Origin: Curtobacterium flaccumfaciens
GTDB lineage: Bacteria > Actinomycetota > Actinomycetes > Actinomycetales > Microbacteriaceae
NCBI RefSeq assembly: GCF_013359815.1
Contig: NZ_JABMCF010000040.1
Location: 597,576-661,575, forward strand
Direction: 5' to 3'
Length of the DNA stretch: 64,000 bases
Part shown: positions 29,462 through 38,297 of the stretch, one piece after another
Numbering within the stretch: the first letter of the stretch is position 1
How the letters are laid out: each line of letters opens with the position of its first letter
Position numbers and translations under genes: made by a program
Notes under the pieces: model-generated
Databases searched by the model: none
Told to the model about the DNA's origin: nothing
What the model saw: only the letters and a program-made list of their open reading frames with translations

Positions 29462-30790
29462 TCAGTACGTGGCGAGCAGGTCGCCGAGCACCCGCCGACC
29501 GAACGCCAGCGAGTCGAGCGGCACCCGCTCGTCCACGCCGTGGAACATCGCGGGGAAGTCGACACCGGCCGGCAGCTGCAGCGGCACGAACCCGTACCCC
29601 GCGATGCCGAGCGTCGAGAGCGCCTTGTTGTCGGTGCCGCCGGACAGCAGGTACGGCAGGACCGGCGCGCCCGGGTCGTGCCGACCGAGGACGTCGCGGA
29701 CGGCGTCGACCAGCGGGCCGCCGAAGTCCTGCTCGAGGCCGATGTCGCGGAACGACATGACCACCTCGACGTCGGGCCCGGCGAGCTCCCGCACCCGCTC
29801 GAGCACGGCCTCCTCGTCACCCGGCAGGCAGCGGATGTCGACCAGCGCCTCGGCGGCGTCGGGGATGACGTTGTGCTTGTAGCCGGCGGTCAGCACCGTC
29901 GGGTTCGACGTGGTGTGCAGCGCGGCGTGGATGAACCGCGACGCCGAGCCGGTGGCCAGCGCGACCTCGTCCGGGCCGGTCACCGTCGGGTCGACCCCGA
30001 GGAACCGCGCCACCTCGGCGACCATCGCGTCCGTCGTGGCCGAGAGCCGGACGGGCCACTCCTCGCTGCCGATCCGGGCGACCGCCGCCGCGAGCTTCGT
30101 GACGGCGTTGTCGCGGATCACGTGCGAGCCGTGGGCAGCGGTGCCACGCGCGATCAGCTTCACCCACATGAGCGCCTTCTCGCCGGTCTGCAGCAGGTAG
30201 GCGCGACGGTCACCGAGCGTGATCGAGTACCCGCCGACCTCGCTGATCGCCGCCGACGCCCCCGCGAAGACCTCCGGGTGCTGGTCGACCACGTGGTGGG
30301 ACCCCAGGACTCCCCCGGCCTCTTCGTCGGCGAAGTACGCGATCACCAGGTCACGCTCCGGCGCACCGTGCTGTTCGATGACGTCCGCCAGCGACGTGAG
30401 CATCATCGCGTCCATGTTCTTCATGTCGACGGCGCCCCGACCCCACAGCGACCCGTCCTTGACCACGCCACCGAACGGGTCGACCGACCAGTTCGCCGGG
30501 TCGGCCGGCACGACGTCGAGGTGCCCGTGCACCACGAGCGCCGGCTTGTCACGGTTCCGACCGGGCACCCGCGCCACGACGCTCACCCGGTCCGGCTCCG
30601 ACTCGAACAACTGCGGCTCGAGGCCCAGCGCGCGGAGCTTGTCCTCGACGTAGTGGGCTGCCTCCGTCTCCCCACGGGACTTCCCCTCGCCCCAGTTCGT
30701 CGTGTCGAGGCGGATGAGGTCGCGGGCGATCGCCGCGGTGGCCTCGAGCTCGGGCACGGACTGCGGCTCGGAGGGCTCCGGGTTCGTCAT
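29462..30790 (-). CDS. M20/M25/M40 family metallo-hydrolase (peptidase)
   Basis: A 442-residue dinuclear zinc peptidase or deacylase. Metal ligands and catalytic residues are visible: His and Asp in VVHGHLDVVP (about residues 88-93), the bridging Asp in WGRGAVDMKN, the catalytic Glu pair in YFADEEAGG, then His in the dimerisation domain (HGSHVIRDN) and a C-terminal His. The family cleaves dipeptides or N-acyl amino acids; the substrate is unknown. TACCGT lies six bases before the ATG with no leader, so the mRNA is probably leaderless. Confidence 0.92.
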   Translation of the reverse strand: MTNPEPSEPQSVPELEATAAIARDLIRLDTTNWGEGKSRGETEAAHYVEDKLRALGLEPQLFESEPDRVSVVARVPGRNRDKPALVVHGHLDVVPADPANWSVDPFGGVVKDGSLWGRGAVDMKNMDAMMLTSLADVIEQHGAPERDLVIAYFADEEAGGVLGSHHVVDQHPEVFAGASAAISEVGGYSITLGDRRAYLLQTGEKALMWVKLIARGTAAHGSHVIRDNAVTKLAAAVARIGSEEWPVRLSATTDAMVAEVARFLGVDPTVTGPDEVALATGSASRFIHAALHTTSNPTVLTAGYKHNVIPDAAEALVDIRCLPGDEEAVLERVRELAGPDVEVVMSFRDIGLEQDFGGPLVDAVRDVLGRHDPGAPVLPYLLSGGTDNKALSTLGIAGYGFVPLQLPAGVDFPAMFHGVDERVPLDSLAFGRRVLGDLLATY

Positions 30791-30796
30791 GGCTCC

Positions 30797-30802
30797 ACGG
30801 TA
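30797..30802 (-). promoter_or_regulatory. Likely -10 box, leaderless M20 peptidase gene
   Basis: TACCGT on the minus strand ends six bases before the ATG at 30790, so transcription would start at or next to the start codon. Confidence 0.5.
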
Positions 30803-30951
30803 TCGGTCGGCACCGACCCCGTCGCCGGGACAGCGCGCGCAGGACTCGCCCGGGATGCGCGGCCGTGTTCATCGCGCGTTCAGACCCGTGCTAGTGTCTT
30901 CTCTCGGCAGGAACGCCGGGTTCAACCCGGGAAACAGACACCAGACACCCT

Positions 30952-31037
30952 GTCCGGGTGGCGGAATTGGTAGACGCGCTAGCTTGAGGTGCTAGTGCCC
31001 GTATTAGGGCGTAGGGGTTCAAGTCCCCTCTCGGACA
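30952..31037 (+). tRNA. tRNA-Leu (anticodon GAG)
   Basis: A type II tRNA. The acceptor strand GTCCGGG (30952-30958) pairs with CTCGGAC (31030-31036), one G-U pair, with discriminator A. The anticodon stem is CTAGC/GCTAG around loop TTGAGGT, giving anticodon GAG at 30986-30988. There is a long variable arm (TGCCC, GGGCG) and a T arm with GGTTCAAGTCC. The CCA end is not encoded. It reads CUC and CUU codons. A TAGTGT sequence about 60 bp upstream may be the -10 box. A terminator follows directly. Confidence 0.95.
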
Positions 31038-31048
31038 CAGAAATGCGT

Positions 31049-31079
31049 GCCCCCTGACCTTTCGGTCGGGGGGCATTTT
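31049..31079 (+). terminator. Rho-independent terminator of tRNA-Leu
   Basis: An 11-bp stem GCCCCCTGACC / GGTCGGGGGGC with a TTTC loop and one wobble pair is followed by ATTTTC, the clearest T-tract terminator in the window. Confidence 0.88.
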
Positions 31080-31109
31080 CTGTTGTGTCTTCCCGGCGAG
31101 TGCCGCCAT

Positions 31110-31225
31110 CGCTGCGCTCAGGGCGTCACCGCCTCTGGGGCGCCACTTCGCTTCGCTCAGGGCGACCACGTGCCACTTCGCTGCGCTCAGGGCATTGACG
31201 CCGCCGCCTTGCTGCGCTCAGGGCG
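31110..31225. repeat. Four direct copies of CGCTGCGCTCAGGGCG
   Basis: Near-identical 16-bp units start at 31110, 31149, 31179 and 31210. The second has CTTC for CTGC, and the second and third share a longer 5' context, GCCACTT. The 340 bp between the tRNA terminator and 31419 contain no credible gene. After these units come a GGAGGC hairpin (31271-31306) and an imperfect palindrome with 18-bp arms (31334-31351, 31376-31393). Confidence 0.8.
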
Positions 31226-31418
31226 TTCTCCGTGCAGCGTCGGTGCGTGGGTGGACGCGGGACGTGCGGACTGGAGGCGCGGGGCGGGGCAGCAGCGCGC
31301 CTCCAGGCCGGAACGTGCGCGCGTCGCGGGCCGGTGTGACGTTGCGCACTCCGTGTGACGGAACAAGGTCGCACCGAGTGGGCAACGCCGCACCGTGCTG
31401 CGAGACCCGCGCGCGCGG

Positions 31419-32003
31419 TCAGCGCGAGCGGCGCACCCGCCGCACCACCAGCACGACGGCGCCGAGCGCCGCCAGCCAGCCCCAGTTCGCGACCACCGGG
31501 TCGAGCACCTGGTGCCGCCAGTCCGACCGACTCGACCCCAGGCGCGACGCAACGGGGTGGTTCCCGCGCTCCGCCGCGACACCGGTCTCGCTGATCACCC
31601 GGTCCGGCCGACCCCGGAGCGCATCGGTCACCCGGTGCGTCGCGACGTCCACGCGGTCCCCGACGACGAGCAGCATCCAGTGCGCCAGGCGGCCCTCGCT
31701 GAACCGCCGGTAGGCGTACCGCCGGACGATTCCGGCGACACCGTGCAGGGGCTGCGCGGTGCCGAACACCGGCGTCACGTGGGCGTGCTCGATCGAGCGC
31801 TCTCGGCCGTGCGCACCGTCCTGCTGCGGCGGGCGGTCCCAGTGGGCTCCGGTGGCCGAACCGGCTTCGCGGGAGAGCTTCGGAACGGACGGCCGGTCCG
31901 CGGGGTCGAGGTCGCTCCCCCACCCCGGGATGCGGGCACGGAGTTCCTCGGCCGACGGCACCCGTCGGGGCGGATCGGCGATGTACGGGGTGTGGTCGGA
32001 CAT
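31419..32003 (-). CDS. Hypothetical protein with C-terminal membrane helix
   Basis: A 194-residue protein of no family I recognise. It begins MSDHTPYIADPPRRVPSAEE, has a Pro/Arg/His-rich probably unstructured first half, then helical segments (VAGIVRRYAYRRFSEGRLAHWML). One C-terminal hydrophobic helix (VVANWGWLAALGAVVLVV) ends in a run of arginines, suggesting a tail-anchored protein with its bulk in the cytosol. The ATG at 32003 is 11 bp after the dehydrogenase stop, so it is probably in the same operon. The open frame extends upstream, but that portion is antisense-like shadow of the dehydrogenase. Confidence 0.75.
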   Translation of the reverse strand: MSDHTPYIADPPRRVPSAEELRARIPGWGSDLDPADRPSVPKLSREAGSATGAHWDRPPQQDGAHGRERSIEHAHVTPVFGTAQPLHGVAGIVRRYAYRRFSEGRLAHWMLLVVGDRVDVATHRVTDALRGRPDRVISETGVAAERGNHPVASRLGSSRSDWRHQVLDPVVANWGWLAALGAVVLVVRRVRRSR

Positions 32004-32014
32004 GTCGGGCCTCC

Positions 32015-33154
32015 TCACGGCACGACGACGGTCTTGATGCAACCGTCGAGCTTGGACGAGAACAGGTGGTACCCCTCGGCGATGTGCTCGAGGGGGATGC
32101 GGTGCGTGATGATGTCGCTCGGCTTGAAGTGCCCCGCCTGGATGTGCTCGAGCAACCGCGGCCACTGGCGCTTCACGTGCGCCTGGTTCGTGTGGATCGT
32201 GACGCCCTTGTTCATCGCGTCCCCGAACTTCACCGCGCTCGGGATCGGCCCGTACGCACCGACCGCCGAGACCGTGCCGCCCTTGCGGACGCCGTCGATC
32301 GCCCAGTTGAGCGCCGTCGGGGACCCGCCCTGCAGCTTCAGCTTCGAGGCGGTGACCTGCTGGGTGAAGTTGCCGTCCGCCTCGGCTCCGACGGCGTCGA
32401 TCACGCTGTCCGCACCCAGGAAGTCGGTCTGCTTCTTCATCTCGAGCACGACGTCGTCGACCTCGGCGAAGTTGATCGTCTCGGCGTGCGCGAAGCTCCG
32501 GGCCTTCTCGAGCCGGTACTCGAGCTGGTCGACGACGATCACCCGGCCGGCTCCCATGAACCACGCCGACGCCGCGGAGAACAGTCCGACCGGCCCGGCA
32601 CCGAGCACCACGACGGTGTCGCCCTCGCGGATCGACGCCAGCTGCGCCCCGAAGTAGCCGGTGCTCAGTGCGTCCGTCATGAGGAGGGCGTCGTCGTCGT
32701 CGAGCCAGTCCGGGATCACCTGCGGTCCGACGTCGGCGAACGGCACCCGCACGCGCTCCGCCTGCCCGCCGTCGTACCCGCCGGTGGTGTGCGAGTACCC
32801 GTAGATCCCGCCGACCGCGGTCGCGTTCGGGTTCACGTTGTGGCAGTTCGCGAAGAGTCCGCGGGCGCAGAACCAGCACGTCCCGCAGAAGATGTTGAAC
32901 GGGACCATCACGCGGTCCCCGACCGACAGGGTCTCGACGGACGAGCCGATCTGCTCGACCACCCCGATGAACTCGTGGCCGAACGTGTGCCCGACCCGGG
33001 TGTCCGGCATCATGCCGTGGTACAGGTGCAGGTCCGACCCGCAGATCGCGGCCCGTTCCACCCGGACGATCGCGTCGTTCGGGTGCTCGATCCGGGGATC
33101 CGGCTTCTCCTCGACGCGGATCCGGTAGGGGCCGCGGTACGTCATGGCGCGCAT
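32015..33154 (-). CDS. Zinc-dependent alcohol dehydrogenase, glutathione-independent formaldehyde dehydrogenase-like
   Basis: A 379-residue medium-chain dehydrogenase. Catalytic zinc ligands lie in ICGSDLHLYHG (Cys38 region) and GHEF; the structural zinc Cys set is CGTCWFCARGLFANC. The NAD fold has VVLGAGPVGLFSA. The TDALSTGYFGAQ segment and the overall length match the family that includes Pseudomonas putida glutathione-independent formaldehyde dehydrogenase and related sorbitol/threonine enzymes. The ATG at 33154 has AGAGGAG upstream. In a mycothiol producer it could handle aldehydes without a thiol cofactor; the substrate is inferred only. Confidence 0.9.
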   Translation of the reverse strand: MRAMTYRGPYRIRVEEKPDPRIEHPNDAIVRVERAAICGSDLHLYHGMMPDTRVGHTFGHEFIGVVEQIGSSVETLSVGDRVMVPFNIFCGTCWFCARGLFANCHNVNPNATAVGGIYGYSHTTGGYDGGQAERVRVPFADVGPQVIPDWLDDDDALLMTDALSTGYFGAQLASIREGDTVVVLGAGPVGLFSAASAWFMGAGRVIVVDQLEYRLEKARSFAHAETINFAEVDDVVLEMKKQTDFLGADSVIDAVGAEADGNFTQQVTASKLKLQGGSPTALNWAIDGVRKGGTVSAVGAYGPIPSAVKFGDAMNKGVTIHTNQAHVKRQWPRLLEHIQAGHFKPSDIITHRIPLEHIAEGYHLFSSKLDGCIKTVVVP

Positions 33155-33252
33155 GGACGCTCCTCTCGTTCGTCGCGTCCACGCTGGCGCGCGCCACGTT
33201 GGAACGGACCCAGGACCGCAGATGGCGGACAAGCGGTGGGCGTCCGCACCGA

Positions 33253-33296
33253 CGGACCGGAGGCGCGGTGCCAGCTGGCACCGCGCCTCCCGTCCG
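33253..33296. terminator. GGAGGC-family hairpin terminator
   Basis: Two 20-base arms with one mismatch around AGCT, core GGAGGCGCGGTGCC, lie just past the NDH-2 stop on the minus strand. Confidence 0.82.
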
Positions 33297-33310
33297 ATCT
33301 TTGGGGGCGT

Positions 33311-34639
33311 CTAGCTCTTCGACGCCTCGACGAAGTTGCGTCGCGGGTCGGTCTCCTTGATGAGCGAGGTCGCGTCGCGACCCGACACGGCACCGGTGAT
33401 CCAGCCGATGATGATGCGGGCCTTCCGGTTCAGGGTCGGCATCGCGTACACGTGGTACGCGCGGTGCGCGAGCCACGCGAGCAGGTTGGTCATCTTGATG
33501 CCCTTGATGTTCGCGGCACCCTTGCCGACACCGTACGACGCGACGGTGCCGATGGAGGGGTGGCGGTACTCCTCGAGCGGCTTGCCGGTGATGGTCGCGA
33601 CGATGTTGTCGGCGGCCACCACGGCCTGGCGCACGGCGTTCTGCGCGTTCGGCGGGTAGAACGCCGGCTGCTTGTCGGCGGTCAGGTCGGGCACCTGCGC
33701 GACGTCACCCAGGCCCCAGACGCCCTCGACGACCTGGTGGGTGTCCTCGGCCTCGACCTGGAGCTTCGCGTTCGCGGCGAGGTGGCCCTTCGGCCCGCGC
33801 GGCAGGTCGGAGGCGTCGAGGAGCGGGTTCGGCTTGACGCCCGCGGTCCAGACGAGCAGGCCCGTGGCGAACTCGTCGCCGTCGGAGAACTTGACGACAC
33901 CGCCCTCTGCGCTCGGCATGGTGGTCTTCAGGCGGACGTCGATGCCGCGGGCGCGGAGCGACTCGAGCGTCCACTTGGACAGCTCCGGGCCGACCTCGGG
34001 CGCGACGCGGTCAAGGGCGTCGATGAGCACCCAGCGGGGCTGCTCACCGGCGAGCGACGGGTAGGTCTTGATGGCAGCCTGCGACACGTCGAAGAGCTCG
34101 CCGATCGCCTCGACGCCGGTGTAGCCACCGCCGACGAAGACGCTGGTCAGCAGACGGCGACGCTCGTCCTCGTCACGGGTGGCAGCGGCCTTCGCGATGT
34201 TGTCGAGGAGCTTGGCGCGCACGTAGGCGGCCTCTTCGACGCTCTTGAAGCCGACGCCGTACTCCTCGAGCCCGGGGGTCGGGAAGGTGCGGGTGACGGA
34301 ACCGAGGGCGACGACGAGGTGGTCGTAGCCGAGGGTGCGGTCGTCGCCGCCGGCGGTCGCGATCGAGACGGTCTTGTCCGCCGAGGAGATCGCGGTGACC
34401 TTGCCCTGGATCACCCGGGTCTTGCGCAGTGCACGGCGCAGCTCGACGGTGACGTCCTTCGGCGCGATGTGGCCACCGGCGACCTCGGGCAGGAACGGCA
34501 GGTACGTGTAGTAGGTGTTCTGGTCCACGAGGGTGATGCGCATGGGCACCGTGGCCGCGTGCTTCTGGAGCTGCTTGACCGTGGTGTAGCCAGCGGAGCC
34601 GCCGCCGAGGACGAGGACGTGAGGGATCGAGTCTGCCAT
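33311..34639 (-). CDS. ndh: Type II NADH dehydrogenase (NAD(P)/FAD-dependent oxidoreductase)
   Basis: A 442-residue flavoprotein that transfers electrons from NADH to menaquinone at the inner membrane face without proton pumping. The FAD motif VLGGGSAGYTT lies at residues 9-19, the NAD motif FVGGGYTGVEAIGEL near 165, and the third conserved segment LVWTAGVKPNP near 265. The C-terminal part holds an amphipathic region (MTNLLAWLAHRAYHVYAMP) typical for membrane attachment. GGAGGA precedes the ATG. It is transcribed alone and ends at a GGAGGC hairpin. Confidence 0.93.
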   Translation of the reverse strand: MADSIPHVLVLGGGSAGYTTVKQLQKHAATVPMRITLVDQNTYYTYLPFLPEVAGGHIAPKDVTVELRRALRKTRVIQGKVTAISSADKTVSIATAGGDDRTLGYDHLVVALGSVTRTFPTPGLEEYGVGFKSVEEAAYVRAKLLDNIAKAAATRDEDERRRLLTSVFVGGGYTGVEAIGELFDVSQAAIKTYPSLAGEQPRWVLIDALDRVAPEVGPELSKWTLESLRARGIDVRLKTTMPSAEGGVVKFSDGDEFATGLLVWTAGVKPNPLLDASDLPRGPKGHLAANAKLQVEAEDTHQVVEGVWGLGDVAQVPDLTADKQPAFYPPNAQNAVRQAVVAADNIVATITGKPLEEYRHPSIGTVASYGVGKGAANIKGIKMTNLLAWLAHRAYHVYAMPTLNRKARIIIGWITGAVSGRDATSLIKETDPRRNFVEASKS

Positions 34640-34671
34640 TCCTCCGGTCTACCGGACTTTGGCTTGGCGCG

Positions 34672-34881
34672 TCATGAGTTCCGCGGCCTGTCGCGGAGCC
34701 GCCACCACGCGGTCTCGGCCAGTTCGGGTCCGGTGAACACCCCGTGCGGGGTGCGGCGGGACTCGGTGAGCGAGAAGCGGCGCAGTCGGTAGCCGCCGCC
34801 GAAGCGGTCGATGATCGCCTCGGGTGACGCCTCGGGGTCGCGCTTGACGTACCAGGTGCGGTCGTCGACCGGCTCGATCAC
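34672..34881 (-). CDS. Small hypothetical protein downstream of the helicase
   Basis: A 69-residue protein beginning VIEPVDDRTWYVKRDPEASP, with a pattern suggesting a small alpha/beta fold (IIDRFGGGYRLRRFSLTESRR) and no membrane helix. The GTG at 34881 lies 7 bp after the stop of the SF2 helicase, so it is almost surely translated from the same mRNA. I do not recognise a named domain. The conserved-looking WYVKRDP segment argues that it is real. A longer in-frame start overlaps the helicase and has helicase-shadow composition. Confidence 0.72.
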   Translation of the reverse strand: MIEPVDDRTWYVKRDPEASPEAIIDRFGGGYRLRRFSLTESRRTPHGVFTGPELAETAWWRLRDRPRNS

Positions 34882-34888
34882 GCCGCGG

Positions 34889-36883
34889 TCACCGTCGTCC
34901 GCCGATGCGGGAGCGCAGGATGTCGATGCGCTTCTGGATCTGCTCGATGCTCGCCTGCGCCACGGCCGGGCCACCGCTGATCCGTCGGAGTTCGGCGTGG
35001 ATCGATCCGTGCGGTTCGTTCGAGTGGCGGGACCAGATCGACACGAGCCGGGCGAGCTCGGTGCGCTGCTCCTTGATCGTCATGTACATCGGTCGGTCGG
35101 GCTCGGGCGGCTTCGGCATGCCGTCCTTGGCCGTGCGGCCCTTGGAACGCTTCGCCTGCGTCGCCTGTCGCGCGCGCAGGAGGTCGCGCACCTGGTCGGG
35201 TTCGAGGAGCCCGGGGATGCCGATGAAGTCGAGCTCCTCGAGGGAACCGACCTCGCCGCCGGTGCCGAACTCACCGCCGTCGTAGAGGACGCGGTCGAAG
35301 GACGCCTGCGAGTCGAGCGCCTCGAACGGCTGGACCTCGAGCAGGCTCTCGGACGCGCGGTCTTCCTTGTTGGCCTCGGCGACCATCGCGTCTTCGGGGT
35401 TGTACATGCCGTCGTCGGCGTCCTTCGGGCGGTCGAGGGCGTGGTCGCGCTCGAGCTCGAGGGTGGCGGCGAGGGCCATCAGGCCGGGGACGCTCGGCAG
35501 GAAGACGCTCGCGGTCTCACCGCGGCGACGGGCACGCACGAAGCGGCCGATCACCTGGGCGAAGAACAGCGGCGTGCTCGCGCTCGTGGCGTAGACGCCG
35601 ACGCAGAGCCGTGGGACGTCGACGCCCTCGGAGACCATGCGGACGGCGACCATCCAGCGCGAGGTGTCGTCGGCGAACGCGCTGATGCGGCTCGACCCGG
35701 CGGCTTCGTCGGACAGCACCACGGTGGGACGCTCCCCCGTGATCTGCTGCAGGATCCGGGCGTAGGCGCGCGCCGTGGTGGTGTCGGTGGCGATGACCAG
35801 ACCGCCGGCGTCGGGCACACCACGACGGACCTCGGTCAGGCGCTTGTCGGCGGCGGAGAGCACGGCCGGCATCCACTCGCCCTCGGGTGACAGCGCGGTG
35901 CGCCAGGCCTGGGCCGTGATGTCCTTCGTGACCTGCTCGCCCAGGGACGCCGACATCTCGTCGCCCATCCGGGTCTTCCAGCGCATCTGGCCCGCGTAGG
36001 CCATGAACAGCACCGGGCGGACGACGCCGTCCTTCAGCGCTCGGCCGTAGCCGTAGTTGTAGTCGGAGATCGAGGTGCGGATGCCCTGCTCGTCGGGGGC
36101 GTACTGCACGAACGGGATCGGTGCGGTGTCGGACCGGAACGGGGTCCCCGACAGCGAGAGCCGGCGGGTGGCGCCGGAGAACGCCTCTCGGATGCCGTCG
36201 CCCCACGTCAGGGCGTCGCCACCGTGGTGGACCTCGTCGAGGACGACCAGGGTGCGGCCGCCCTCGGTGATGCGCTTGTGCACCTCGGGGTTCATGCCGA
36301 CCTGGGCGTACGTGATCGCGACGCCCTGGTAGTGCCGGCCGAACATGCCGTCGCCGTTCTTGAACATCGGGTCGATCCGGATGCCCACACGGTCGGCGGA
36401 ATCGGCCCACTGGCGCTTCAGGTGCTCGGTCGGGGCCACGACGACGATGCGGTCGACGGTGCCGCGGGCGAGGAGCTCGGTCGCCAGACGCAGCGCGAAG
36501 GTGGTCTTGCCGGCACCGGGGGTCGCGGCCGTGAGGAAGTCGCGGGGTTCCTTCTCGAAGTACTTGGTGAGCGCTTCGATCTGCCAGGCGCGGAGCTTCG
36601 AGGCCGTGCCCCAGGCGGCCCGGTCCGGGAACGCCGGCGACAGGTGCTGGACGGCCGAGTTGCCGGCCGCTTCGGCCAGGGCTGCGGCGTCGGCTTCGTC
36701 ACGGGCGGCGTCACCCTGCGCCTGCGCCGTCTGGTACGCCTGGGTTTGGTGCGCCTGGCTGCCGTCGTGCGTCGACGACGATCCGCCTGCGCCGGACTGG
36801 TCGTCACCCGACTCCGCCCACAGCGTGGCGGGCTGCTGGTCTTCGTACTCCGCTGCGCTCACTGAACCCGATTCTACCGCCAC
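34889..36883 (-). CDS. DEAD/DEAH-box (SF2) helicase
   Basis: A 664-residue helicase with a low-complexity Gln/Ala/Thr-rich N-terminus (residues 1-75), then a Rad3/UvrB-like SF2 core: Walker A ATPGAGKTTFAL near 120, DEVH box VLDEVHHGGD, motif III LSLSGTPFR, motif VI VIGRFVRARRRG. A C-terminal extension includes an acidic part and a final coiled helix (QIQKRIDILRS). It lies 2 bp after dinB, so the two form an operon, hinting at DNA repair. The start is uncertain: GTG 36883, or GTG 36862 eight bases after a TAGAAT box. Confidence 0.9.
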   Translation of the reverse strand: MAVESGSVSAAEYEDQQPATLWAESGDDQSGAGGSSSTHDGSQAHQTQAYQTAQAQGDAARDEADAAALAEAAGNSAVQHLSPAFPDRAAWGTASKLRAWQIEALTKYFEKEPRDFLTAATPGAGKTTFALRLATELLARGTVDRIVVVAPTEHLKRQWADSADRVGIRIDPMFKNGDGMFGRHYQGVAITYAQVGMNPEVHKRITEGGRTLVVLDEVHHGGDALTWGDGIREAFSGATRRLSLSGTPFRSDTAPIPFVQYAPDEQGIRTSISDYNYGYGRALKDGVVRPVLFMAYAGQMRWKTRMGDEMSASLGEQVTKDITAQAWRTALSPEGEWMPAVLSAADKRLTEVRRGVPDAGGLVIATDTTTARAYARILQQITGERPTVVLSDEAAGSSRISAFADDTSRWMVAVRMVSEGVDVPRLCVGVYATSASTPLFFAQVIGRFVRARRRGETASVFLPSVPGLMALAATLELERDHALDRPKDADDGMYNPEDAMVAEANKEDRASESLLEVQPFEALDSQASFDRVLYDGGEFGTGGEVGSLEELDFIGIPGLLEPDQVRDLLRARQATQAKRSKGRTAKDGMPKPPEPDRPMYMTIKEQRTELARLVSIWSRHSNEPHGSIHAELRRISGGPAVAQASIEQIQKRIDILRSRIGGRR

Positions 36884-36885
36884 CG

Positions 36886-38130
36886 TCAGTCCTGCCGAGC
36901 GTGCGGGACGCCGCCGTCAGGGGTCCGGCGGACCAGGGATGCCGGTCGCAGCACGCCGGCGCCGAAGCGTGCGGCGACCGCGTCGACCGTGGTCTCGGTG
37001 TCGCGCCACGGCGCGTCGTCGTCCCACAGGGCGTTGCTCGCGGCCGCGGGCACGAGGTTCTCGCCGCGCACCCCGATCAGCCGGATCTGGTTGCCCGGTC
37101 GGTGCAGCACGTCGTACAGCTCGACGGCTTCGCGGTGCAGGCGCTTCGCGACGTCGGTGGGCTCCGCCAGCGTGCGCGACCGGGTCAGGGTGGTGAAGTC
37201 GGTGTACCGGACCTTGAGCGCCACGGTCCGGGCCTGCACGTCGGCCTGGCGCAGACGGACGGCGACCTTGTCGGCCAGGCGCAGGAGTTCACGGGCGACG
37301 TCGTCGCGCTCGGTCAGGTCGCGGCCGAACGTGACCTCGTGCCCGATCGACTTCTCGCCGACGCCGGTGTCGACCACGCGCGGGTCGCGGCCCCAGGACA
37401 GGTCGTGCAGCCGCTGCCCGCCGGCCGGGCCGAGTGCCGACACCAGCGACCCGAGCGGGGTGTTCGCCAGGTCGCCGACCGTGCGGATGCCCCGGCGTTC
37501 GAGCGTCTCCTGCGTCTTGCCGCCGACGCCCCAGAGCGCGGACACGGGCTGCGGGTGCAGGAACGCCACGGTGTCGGCGGCGGGCACCACGAGCAGGCCG
37601 TCCGGCTTCGACCGGCTGGACGCGAGCTTCGCGACGAACTTCGTCGATGCCGCGCCGACGGAGCAGTGCAGACCGGTCTCGGCGAAGACCGTGCGGCGGA
37701 TCGCCTGGCCGATCTGCCACGGGGTGCCGTACATGCGGAGGGCGCCGGCGACGTCGAGGAACGCCTCGTCGATGCCGAGGCGCTCGACCCGCGGGGTGAA
37801 CCGGTCGAAGATCGCCATCACCGCGGCGGACTTCGCACGGTACTTCTCGAAGTGCGGCTCGACGATGACGGCGTTCGGGCAGCGGCGCTTGGCGACGGCC
37901 ATCGGCATCGCGGAGTTGACCCCGTAGCGACGGGCTTCGTAGGTGGCGGCGGTGACGACGGAGCGGTCGGAGTCGTGTCCGACGATGACCGGCAGCCCCA
38001 CCAGGTCGGGGCGGTCGAGCAGTTCGACGGAGGCGAAGAAGGCGTCCATGTCGACGTGCAGCACGGTCGCCGAGACGTCGTCCACCGGTGCGTCGGAGAC
38101 GAGGCGGTTCCGTCCGTCCTGCTTGCTCAC
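36886..38130 (-). CDS. dinB: DNA polymerase IV (DinB, Y-family)
   Basis: A 414-residue translesion polymerase. Catalytic carboxylates are in HVDMDAFFASVE (Asp, with the steric-gate Phe) and GIDEAFLDV. The helix-hairpin-helix region is visible in VGGKTQETLERRGIRTVGDL, and the little-finger domain spans about residues 250-370. I cannot see a clear C-terminal clamp-binding QxxLF motif; the tail ends in VRRTPDGGVPHARQD. The GTG at 38130 begins VSKQDGRNR. No LexA-type box is seen upstream, so control by PafBC is possible but unproven. It is followed by the helicase 2 bp later. Confidence 0.93.
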   Translation of the reverse strand: MSKQDGRNRLVSDAPVDDVSATVLHVDMDAFFASVELLDRPDLVGLPVIVGHDSDRSVVTAATYEARRYGVNSAMPMAVAKRRCPNAVIVEPHFEKYRAKSAAVMAIFDRFTPRVERLGIDEAFLDVAGALRMYGTPWQIGQAIRRTVFAETGLHCSVGAASTKFVAKLASSRSKPDGLLVVPAADTVAFLHPQPVSALWGVGGKTQETLERRGIRTVGDLANTPLGSLVSALGPAGGQRLHDLSWGRDPRVVDTGVGEKSIGHEVTFGRDLTERDDVARELLRLADKVAVRLRQADVQARTVALKVRYTDFTTLTRSRTLAEPTDVAKRLHREAVELYDVLHRPGNQIRLIGVRGENLVPAAASNALWDDDAPWRDTETTVDAVAARFGAGVLRPASLVRRTPDGGVPHARQD

Positions 38131-38188
38131 ACCGAGATGATGCCAGGCACCGCCGACATCGCCGTGCCCGGGCGTGCTCACGGCCGCT

Positions 38189-38253
38189 CGGTGCGAGGTT
38201 CGTCCCGTCGTGCGGGGTTGCTCGCCCACCACCAAGTGCGGAACCTCGCACCG
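38189..38253. repeat. Perfect 13-bp inverted repeat with 39-base loop
   Basis: CGGTGCGAGGTTC (38189-38201) and GAACCTCGCACCG (38241-38253) flank a C/G-rich loop between dinB and the acyl-CoA dehydrogenase stop. It could serve as terminator for the latter. It is a member of a loosely related set of long palindromes in this genome. Confidence 0.65.
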
Positions 38254-38297
38254 GAGCGCCCCGGAGCGCAACGCCTCGCACCGTGCGAGCGCAGCGC

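Noticed and set aside
31041..31418. Integrated element at tRNA-Leu
   Set aside because: No integrase, no repeated tRNA 3' end and no foreign genes; only short repeats, so at most a scar.
32066..34792. A 900-codon plus-strand open frame over the dehydrogenase and NDH-2 genes
   Set aside because: Composition is Arg/Asp/Val/His-rich with no domain, and both underlying minus-strand genes have intact catalytic motifs.
38131..38297. LexA box controlling dinB
   Set aside because: No CGAAC-N4-GTTCG type palindrome is present; the only inverted repeat there is a long-loop 13-mer closer to the acyl-CoA dehydrogenase-like gene end.
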